From assembly GCA_031266895.1 (NCBI GenBank), contig JAISAD010000029.1, forward strand, positions 1 to 11,696: a DNA stretch of 11,696 nucleotides, read 5' to 3'. A program made the position numbers and the translations under genes. The DNA is from Bacteroidales bacterium (GTDB lineage: Bacteria; Bacteroidota; Bacteroidia; Bacteroidales; WCHB1-69). Below the pieces are notes generated by a model. It made no database searches, had not been told where the DNA came from, and was given only the letters and a program-made list of their open reading frames with translations. This document shows, one piece after another, positions 6,180 to 11,696 of the stretch; position 1 is the stretch's first letter, and each line of letters opens with the position of its first letter.

Positions 6180-7256
6180 TCACTTGTATTCGCGTACCTC
6201 AACCTTGCCTTCCAAAATCATTACGGCATTTAACGCCAGTGCCTGCATTTCATCTTCACCCTGATGGACAGCGATTTCATCTGCCATCCAATACACGTAT
6301 TTTTTAATGCGTTCTACAAACGGTTTTCCCCTGGCAAGGCCGCCGGTAAGGATTATAGCGTCTGGTTTTATTCCTAAAGCGGCAACGGAAGCGCCAATCT
6401 GCTTAGCCGTCTGATAAGCCATAGCCTCCTCCATAAGATTAGCCTTGGCATCGCCGGCAGAAGCCCTCTGTTCAATATCGAGGGCATTATTTGTTCCAAA
6501 ATAGGCCACATAACCTCCCTTGCCTACAATCATTGAATGTATTTCATTGCGGGTATATTTACCACTGAAGCAAGTGTCTATAATTTGGTTCATGGGCAGT
6601 GTTCCTGACCGTTCCGGCGAGAAAGGCCCCTCGCCATCAAGCGCCTGATTGACATCCACTACACGGCCTAACTTGTGCACTCCCACACTGATGCCGCCCC
6701 CTAAATGGGCTATCACGAGGTTCAGATCCTCATACTTTTTGTCCCTCTCGCCGGCATACATTCGAGCAATAGCTTTCTGATTGAGCGCATGGAAAATAGA
6801 CACTCTTTCAAAATCAGGATGACCCGAAATGCGTGCCACATCCGAAAGCTCATCCACCACAACAGGGTCGGCCACATAGGCCTGGCTTAGTCCCATATCG
6901 TGCGCAATGCTGTCGGCAATCAGCCCGCCGAGATTACTGGCATGTTGGCCGCTATAACCAATGCGCAGGTGTTCTTTCATCAGGTCATTTACTGCATAAA
7001 CGCCCGAAAGCACCGGCTTAATCAGCCCGCCACGCCCCATTACAAGAACAAAAGTATTCAGATCAAAATTATTGTTTCTCAACTCATTAACAATCATATT
7101 TTTTCTAAAATCGTATTGATCAGTAATGGCAGCAAACTGATTCAACTCTTCCGAGGAGTGCTTTATATTCACCAGACAGACTTGCCGAGTATTTTCAAAA
7201 ACGGCGATTTTCGTGGATGTAGAACCTGGGTTTATTACTAAAATTCTGTTTTTCAT
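6180..7256 (-). CDS. buk: Butyrate kinase
   Basis: This is an acetokinase-family enzyme of 358 residues, the normal length for butyrate kinase. It interconverts butyryl phosphate plus ADP with butyrate plus ATP, and homologues may act on branched-chain acids. Visible features are the N-terminal phosphate-binding INPGSTSTK (about residues 8-16), GRGGL (74-78), HLGGGISVG (184-192), the GEGPFSPERSGTLP block (208-221), which is typical of butyrate rather than acetate kinases, and a C-terminal ILTGGLARGK segment. The ATG at 7256 was chosen. A TTG one codon upstream could also be used and would only add one residue. The partner phosphate butyryltransferase (ptb) is not next to it, since nadK lies downstream and murF-alr diverges upstream. 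Transcription probably starts from the TACCTTTG box at 7284-7291. Confidence 0.95.
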   Translation of the reverse strand: MKNRILVINPGSTSTKIAVFENTRQVCLVNIKHSSEELNQFAAITDQYDFRKNMIVNELRNNNFDLNTFVLVMGRGGLIKPVLSGVYAVNDLMKEHLRIGYSGQHASNLGGLIADSIAHDMGLSQAYVADPVVVDELSDVARISGHPDFERVSIFHALNQKAIARMYAGERDKKYEDLNLVIAHLGGGISVGVHKLGRVVDVNQALDGEGPFSPERSGTLPMNQIIDTCFSGKYTRNEIHSMIVGKGGYVAYFGTNNALDIEQRASAGDAKANLMEEAMAYQTAKQIGASVAALGIKPDAIILTGGLARGKPFVERIKKYVYWMADEIAVHQGEDEMQALALNAVMILEGKVEVREYK

Positions 7257-7283
7257 CAATTTATTTGTTTAAAATTAGAAGTG

Positions 7284-7291
7284 CAAAGGTA
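7284..7291 (-). promoter_or_regulatory. -7 box of the buk-nadK promoter
   Basis: The minus strand reads TACCTTTG followed by CA, a very good match to TAnnTTTG. It lies 27 bp upstream of the buk ATG. No clear TTTG was found at the usual -33 spacing, where the minus strand is A/T-rich. Confidence 0.6.
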
Positions 7292-7304
7292 CAAAAAAAA
7301 ATCC

Positions 7305-7312
7305 TATTTTTG
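7305..7312 (+). promoter_or_regulatory. -7 box of the murF-alr promoter
   Basis: The plus strand reads TATTTTTG followed by CA, matching TAnnTTTG, 26 bp upstream of the murF-alr start. It lies 13 bp from the opposing buk box, so the two promoters are back to back. No good -33 element was seen. Confidence 0.5.
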
Positions 7313-7338
7313 CATTATTAAACAAATAAGAGATAGCT

Positions 7339-9804
7339 ATGTTCATGCCGATACACCTTTTGGATATATTAAATCCTGTGGCACAGCAAATTAATAAACC
7401 TGATGCCTCAATTGTACATCTCTGTTTCGATAGCCGCAAGGTACTGCAGCCGGCAGCTACCCTTTTTTTTGCCATTCAAACAGAACATCGCGACGGCCAC
7501 GATTACATTAAGGATATGATGAAAAAAGGGGTTGTTAATTTTGTGATTACGCGTAATATTGCAGATTATCAACATTATGCAAATTGTAACTTTTTTCAGG
7601 CAGCCAATGCGGTTGCCGCCATGCAACAGCTGGCCGCATGGCATCGGGCACAGTTTCACTGCCCTGTTATCGGCATCACGGGCAGCAATGGCAAAACCAT
7701 TGTTAAAGAGTGGCTGGCGGTGATGCTAGCCGACCAGTATAATCTGATTAAAAACCCAAACAGCTACAATTCGCAAATTGGCGTCCCCTTTTCGGTTTGG
7801 CAAATGAATGGACGGCACAATCTAGCCATTTTTGAAGCCGGTATTTCACACCCGGGTGAAATGGAGGCGCTGGCACGGGTGATACAGCCCACGGCAGGCA
7901 TTATTACTAATATAGGGACGGCTCATTCTCAATATTTTACGAATCATTTGGAGAAAACCAAAGAGAAGTTGAAACTCTTTGCAAATGCCGAAGCGCTTAT
8001 CTATTGCTGCGATCATGCCGAATTGCATGAATTATTAAAAAATGATGAATATCAACATCTTGCAAAAGTATCGTGGGGACAAAACAGGGAAGCCTGCTAT
8101 AGGCTGACTCAAAAAGTTACGCTGGCGACAACTACTAAAATTACGCTTGACGACGACATTTTTACTATCCCTTTTACCGATGCGGCCTCTGTGGAAAATG
8201 CCCTGCACATCATCGCTCTGCTGCGCCGGCTTGATTATGCCGCTTCCGAAATTAACGAAAAATTACAGCGTTTAGTTCCGATTTCCATGCGTCTTGAAAT
8301 CCAGGAAGCCGTTAATCAGTCCATTATGATTAACGATACTTACAGTCTCGATCTCAGTTCATTGCGTATTGCCCTTGATTTTTTGGTTTCACAAGCCGCA
8401 CACCGCTCTAAAACGCTCATTCTATCCGATTTTGAACAGGCAACCCCCTTAACCGAAAGCGACTATGAAGATATAAACGAGCTGTTGCATCAGAAAAGCA
8501 TTGTGCGCCTGCTGTCGGTCGGCGAACAACTAAAAACGCACCAGCACCAGTTTCATCTTCCCGAACAGCACTTCTTTAACACCACTGCAGAATTGCTACA
8601 ACATTTTTCCTCTCTTCGTTTTGACCATGAGGCCATATTAATTAAGGGAGCACGCAATTTTAAATTTGAGCGAATTGTTAATTTATTGCGATTTAAAACA
8701 CATAAAACCATTTTACAAGTCAACTTGCCGGCCATAGTGAATAATCTGAACTACTACCGCTCTTTTCTGAAACCGGACACTAAAATAGTGGCAATGGTGA
8801 AAGCGCTTTGCTATGGACTTGGAGATGCAGAATTAATTAATGAACTCATATATAACAATATAGACTATCTCGCAGTGGCCTATGCCGATGAAGGAGTGCG
8901 GCTGCGACAACGCCATATTCATACCCCAATCATTGTGCTGGGTGCAGAGGCGCACAGTTTTGAAATGATGCTTAACTGGGGACTGGAACCCGAAATCTTT
9001 AATTTTTACTATTTAGACAAATTGATAAAAATATTATCATACCACACTGAAATAGAAGAGTTTAAAATACATTTAAAATTCGATACGGGAATACACCGGC
9101 TGGGTTTCGAGTGGCAGGATATTGATAAACTAATGGCGGTAATCAAAGGGGCGCCGCAGTTAAAGGCAGTGTCGATTTTTTCTCATCTGGCTGCTGCCGA
9201 AGACGAAAATGAAGATGCTTTTACACGCGGACAGATAGCGCTGTTTAAGCAAATTTGCGACCGCATCAGGCCCCAATTGCCATATCCCGTGCTGTGTCAT
9301 ATACTCAATTCGGCAGGCATTTCACGCTTCGCCGATGAGGCTCAGTTGGATATGGTACGCTTGGGGCTTGGCCTTTACGGATACTCTTACATAGCTAAGG
9401 ACTTGCCTCATTTGCAAGACCCCGTAACACTGAAAACCGTTATTACAGAGGTGAAATCTATCGGCAAAGGCGAAACGGTAGGCTATAATCGCACTTTTAC
9501 GGCACAGGAGGCGATGACGCTGGCCATTATTCCAATCGGGTATGCAGACGGATTGCCAAGCGAGTTGAGCAACGGGGCAGGAAAAGTGCTGGTTAGAGGA
9601 AAGCTGGTTCCCATTATTGGTAAGATTTGCATGGATATGTGCATGATTGATGTGAGCGGCCTTACGGCAAGCGAGGGTGATGAGGTAGAGATATATGGCC
9701 ACGCCAATCCCTTGGACAAGGTAGCCATTTCAATCAAGAAAATCCCTTACGAATTGCTTACTGCTATTGCGCGGCGCGTGCCTCGCGTTTATGTAATGGA
9801 ATAG
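7339..9804 (+). CDS. murF-alr: Bifunctional UDP-N-acetylmuramoyl-tripeptide:D-alanyl-D-alanine ligase / alanine racemase
   Basis: This is a cytosolic peptidoglycan-precursor enzyme of 821 residues. The N-terminal MurF part (about 1-450) adds D-Ala-D-Ala to the UDP-MurNAc-tripeptide. It has the ATP-binding GITGSNGKT at 112-120, NPNSYNSQIGVP, FEAGISHPGEME, TNIGTAHSQYF and NDTYSLDLSSL. The C-terminal Alr part (from about 455) makes D-Ala from L-Ala with PLP. K488 in MVKALCYGLG is the expected Schiff-base lysine and Y716 in VGYNRTF the opposite catalytic base. HRLGFEW, IPIGYADGLP and GKICMDMCMID follow as expected. Fusing the two is a known arrangement in Bacteroidetes, coupling D-Ala supply to its use. 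MFMP contains a second possible ATG two codons in. Transcription is divergent from buk and convergent with the EamA gene. Confidence 0.97.
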   Translation: MFMPIHLLDILNPVAQQINKPDASIVHLCFDSRKVLQPAATLFFAIQTEHRDGHDYIKDMMKKGVVNFVITRNIADYQHYANCNFFQAANAVAAMQQLAAWHRAQFHCPVIGITGSNGKTIVKEWLAVMLADQYNLIKNPNSYNSQIGVPFSVWQMNGRHNLAIFEAGISHPGEMEALARVIQPTAGIITNIGTAHSQYFTNHLEKTKEKLKLFANAEALIYCCDHAELHELLKNDEYQHLAKVSWGQNREACYRLTQKVTLATTTKITLDDDIFTIPFTDAASVENALHIIALLRRLDYAASEINEKLQRLVPISMRLEIQEAVNQSIMINDTYSLDLSSLRIALDFLVSQAAHRSKTLILSDFEQATPLTESDYEDINELLHQKSIVRLLSVGEQLKTHQHQFHLPEQHFFNTTAELLQHFSSLRFDHEAILIKGARNFKFERIVNLLRFKTHKTILQVNLPAIVNNLNYYRSFLKPDTKIVAMVKALCYGLGDAELINELIYNNIDYLAVAYADEGVRLRQRHIHTPIIVLGAEAHSFEMMLNWGLEPEIFNFYYLDKLIKILSYHTEIEEFKIHLKFDTGIHRLGFEWQDIDKLMAVIKGAPQLKAVSIFSHLAAAEDENEDAFTRGQIALFKQICDRIRPQLPYPVLCHILNSAGISRFADEAQLDMVRLGLGLYGYSYIAKDLPHLQDPVTLKTVITEVKSIGKGETVGYNRTFTAQEAMTLAIIPIGYADGLPSELSNGAGKVLVRGKLVPIIGKICMDMCMIDVSGLTASEGDEVEIYGHANPLDKVAISIKKIPYELLTAIARRVPRVYVME

Positions 9805-9876
9805 GTTCAAGATTTTCATCAGCGATAATCGCAGAAAGGCAATTATATTTTTTTACCCTCTTTTCTTTTGAGGATT
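9805..9876. other. Convergent intergenic region
   Basis: These 72 bp separate the ends of murF-alr and the EamA gene. There is a weak inverted repeat, CCTC at 9857-9860 with GAGG at 9870-9873 around a T-rich loop, plus a T-run at about 9848-9854. It may terminate both genes, but the four-pair stem is too weak to call a terminator. Confidence 0.3.
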
Positions 9877-10815
9877 TTAATCCCCAACTCCGCTAATAGT
9901 TGCATTTACCTCTTGTATCTTCTTTCCTCTCTTTTGTACCAGAAATATCCCCGTGATCACCACAATAATTCCGATAATCTTGTAAAAAGGAAACTGTTCT
10001 CCAATAATAAAGAAGGATAGAAGCGCCGTTACAACCGGTATCAGGTTGGTAAACGTATTGGCTTTTCCCAATCCCATTTTTTGAATGCCTTGAAAGAAAA
10101 ACATGAAAGCAATGGCTGAACAGAATATTGAAAGTATGAGGATATAGCTTAAATTGAGTGGATTATGCAGCGCTATGTACTCGGCTTGAAATTGATTTTT
10201 GTTAAAGAAAAAGAGAAAAAGCGGAAAAAATAGCAATGCCCCAATGAGGTTTTGATAAGTAATAATGACTGCTGAATTATAGCCCTGCGCCATTTTGCGG
10301 ACAAAAAATCCATAGCACACCGCGCAAATTACGGCACCAAAAGCCAGCGCTGTGCCTGTGCTGCTGAAATGGGTACTGCTAAAAGAGGGTGCTAACATAA
10401 TGCCGATCCCCAAAATAGAAACTATAGCTCCCAACATATTGATTTTACTGAATTGTTCTTTAAAATAGAAAATGGCCAGCAACGCTGTAAAAAGCGGAAT
10501 GGTAGCTACAATAATGGCAACTACCGTTGGGTCGCTGTATTTAAGGCTGTAAGTTTCGAAGATAAAGTATAAAAAAGGTTCAAAAAAACTGAATGCAAAG
10601 ACAATTTTCAAGTCTTTGAACTTAATTTTCAAGTCTTTACGAAAAAATAAGAGGCAAATAACAATAAAAAGTGCCGAACTGATAATCTGTCGAGTAAAGA
10701 TGAGCGAAATGGGACTTATGGATTTAAGCAGCCTGTTGGTAAATACAAATGAACCGCCCCATAATGAACTGGCTACAAAGAGTAGAACATAGTAACTGGC
10801 ATTGTTCTTTTTCAT
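9877..10815 (-). CDS. EamA/DMT-superfamily transporter (RhaT/YdcZ-like permease)
   Basis: This is an inner-membrane permease of 312 residues made of two EamA repeats (about 8-140 and 155-292), about ten hydrophobic segments in all. Typical marks are ASSLWGGSFVFTNRLL in the first helix, the TRQIISSALF second helix, the YSDPTVVAIIVATIPLFTALLAIFYFKEQ block closing the first half, and LIPVVTALLSFFIIGEQ in the second. The family exports or imports small metabolites such as amino acids, but the substrate cannot be told from the sequence. The basic C-terminal tail should be cytoplasmic. The gene starts 47 bp after secG ends, on the same strand, and no good -7 box was seen in that gap, so read-through from secG is possible. 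Confidence 0.93.
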   Translation of the reverse strand: MKKNNASYYVLLFVASSLWGGSFVFTNRLLKSISPISLIFTRQIISSALFIVICLLFFRKDLKIKFKDLKIVFAFSFFEPFLYFIFETYSLKYSDPTVVAIIVATIPLFTALLAIFYFKEQFSKINMLGAIVSILGIGIMLAPSFSSTHFSSTGTALAFGAVICAVCYGFFVRKMAQGYNSAVIITYQNLIGALLFFPLFLFFFNKNQFQAEYIALHNPLNLSYILILSIFCSAIAFMFFFQGIQKMGLGKANTFTNLIPVVTALLSFFIIGEQFPFYKIIGIIVVITGIFLVQKRGKKIQEVNATISGVGD

Positions 10816-10862
10816 GCATGAAAAAGAGAACCTATACGTTTTTCTAATTGATTGTCAGTCTA

Positions 10863-11147
10863 TTATAGATCAGTATCTGTAGTTTGCTCTGTAGCTTGCT
10901 CTTGTGATGGTCTGGCTTTTTGAAATTCTGATTTAGTCATAAAAGCGCATGCCAAACACAAAACCATAATAACACCGGCCAAACTCCATGTAGCTTTTTC
11001 CAAAAAATCAGTCGTTTTTCTAACGCCCATAATTTGGTTAGAGGAGGCAAAATTGGAGGCCAGGCCACCCCCTTTTGAGTTTTGAATTAATACAAAAAAG
11101 CCTAATGCCAGACAAGCTAAAATGATAATAATTACGAGAATTGTCAT
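10863..11147 (-). CDS. secG: Preprotein translocase subunit SecG
   Basis: This is a small inner-membrane subunit of SecYEG (94 residues) that assists SecA-driven protein export. It has two membrane helices, about residues 2-22 and 53-71. Between them lies the conserved cytoplasmic loop with IQNSKGGGLAS, then GVRKTTDFLEKATWSLA, typical of Bacteroidetes SecG. A polar Gln/Thr-rich tail follows. It starts 14 bp after the stop of the TPR-tailed gene and is surely co-transcribed with it. This pairing recurs in the phylum, often downstream of lptE (from memory). The predicted secreted proteins at the left end would use this translocon. Confidence 0.95.
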   Translation of the reverse strand: MTILVIIIILACLALGFFVLIQNSKGGGLASNFASSNQIMGVRKTTDFLEKATWSLAGVIMVLCLACAFMTKSEFQKARPSQEQATEQTTDTDL

Positions 11148-11161
11148 TGTTATTTATTAAT

Positions 11162-11696
11162 TTATTGATGATTTTCTGTGTTTATTTGAGCCTCTTTTTG
11201 CTGATTTTTCACCTGCAAAATTCGGATTGCAAAGTAACTACTTTTTTTTGGAAAAATCAAGGCCAGTTTTTTATACATTTTTATCGCTTTCCCGTAATAG
11301 CCTTGATTGGCGTAAATATCTGCCAATGTTTCAGTTATGATTTTATCATCTTCTTCCAAACTCGTTTTCCCGTAGTTGGCGCTCATGTCATGTAACTTTG
11401 GATCGGCTTGAATTTTGGGCGCATCTTTGCTAAATTTATCGATTAGATGATTAATAACATCCTCTTCATTTTCGACTCTTGCAGACTGTAAAATATGGTT
11501 TTCCAATGTGCCTTTCTTGTCGTCTGTATGAACAGCAGATTGAGTGGCTGTTTCCGATTGCGGCATAGGGACGGCGCAAGATCTGTCGCTATAGGGATAA
11601 AGTTCAAATTGGTGGTAAATGTCGCGATTGAGCAGCGTTAGCATCAGTTGACTTTTTATCTGCTCATATCGTTCCGGCTGGTGCAGTTGCAAAAAT
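11162..11696 (-). CDS. TPR-repeat C-terminal protein upstream of secG, 5' partial
   Basis: The frame is open to the right edge, so the true start is outside; 177 residues are visible. A TTG near the edge is not a credible start. The N-terminal visible part (QPERYEQIKSQLMLTLLNR) looks like the helical domain of the Bacteroidetes family of tetratricopeptide proteins found before secG. A polar, low-complexity middle follows. Near the C-terminus TETLADIYANQGYYGKAIKMY with the following LALIFPKKSSYFA forms a single good TPR unit and its capping helix. The role of the family is not established. Its link to secG, and often to lptE, hints at envelope biogenesis, which is inference from context only. 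Confidence 0.85.
   Translation of the reverse strand, partial: FLQLHQPERYEQIKSQLMLTLLNRDIYHQFELYPYSDRSCAVPMPQSETATQSAVHTDDKKGTLENHILQSARVENEEDVINHLIDKFSKDAPKIQADPKLHDMSANYGKTSLEEDDKIITETLADIYANQGYYGKAIKMYKKLALIFPKKSSYFAIRILQVKNQQKEAQINTENHQ

Noticed and set aside
7257..7259. TTG as start codon for buk
   Set aside because: The adjacent in-frame ATG at 7256 is the more likely start, and the difference is a single residue.
9857..9873. Bidirectional terminator between murF-alr and the EamA gene
   Set aside because: The stem is only four base pairs with a nine-base loop; too weak to call.
11141..11395. Plus-strand 84-codon hydrophobic frame opposite the TPR gene
   Set aside because: It is antisense to a well-supported TPR-tailed coding region, and its hydrophobicity comes from complementing Lys-rich codons.

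Overview
The window looks like chromosomal DNA of a Bacteroidota member, probably an uncultured Bacteroidales-type lineage. Four things suggest this. MurF and alanine racemase are fused in one 821-residue protein. SecG is preceded by a TPR-tailed gene of a type familiar from this phylum. Start codons lack clear Shine-Dalgarno sequences. Several intergenic regions carry TAnnTTTG boxes, the Bacteroidetes -7 promoter element. No rRNA, tRNA, CRISPR array, transposase or integrase was seen.

Region 1 (1-4894, minus strand) is an accessory secretion cassette. Reading leftwards from a promoter-like box near 4781, it has a leader of about 240 nt, two tandem paralogous lipoproteins of 221 residues each (4534-3869 and 3813-3148), and a large secreted M4 (thermolysin-family) metallopeptidase. 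The peptidase continues into a beta-helix-like region and runs off the left edge (3104 to <1; 1034 residues visible). The zinc site is intact, but the residues matching the thermolysin Asp226/His231 pair are Asn and Tyr. The lipoproteins have no recognised family.

Region 2 (about 4896-5231) is a 21-bp tandem repeat with 13 good units and about three decayed ones. It abuts and enters the 3' end of nadK, supplying its stop codon.

Region 3 (5226-9804) is core metabolism. Butyrate kinase (buk) and NAD kinase (nadK) lie 27 bp apart on the minus strand and probably form an operon. They diverge from the murF-alr fusion on the plus strand. Two opposed -7-like boxes lie in the 82-bp gap between them.

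Region 4 (9877-11696, minus strand) holds a TPR-tailed protein (5' partial), secG and an EamA/DMT-family transporter. The first two are 14 bp apart and the transporter follows 47 bp after secG. This set converges on murF-alr.

The most unusual material is on the left: the peptidase with altered catalytic residues, the mosaic lipoprotein pair, the repeat grown into the nadK end, and the long lipoprotein leader with an open in-frame extension.
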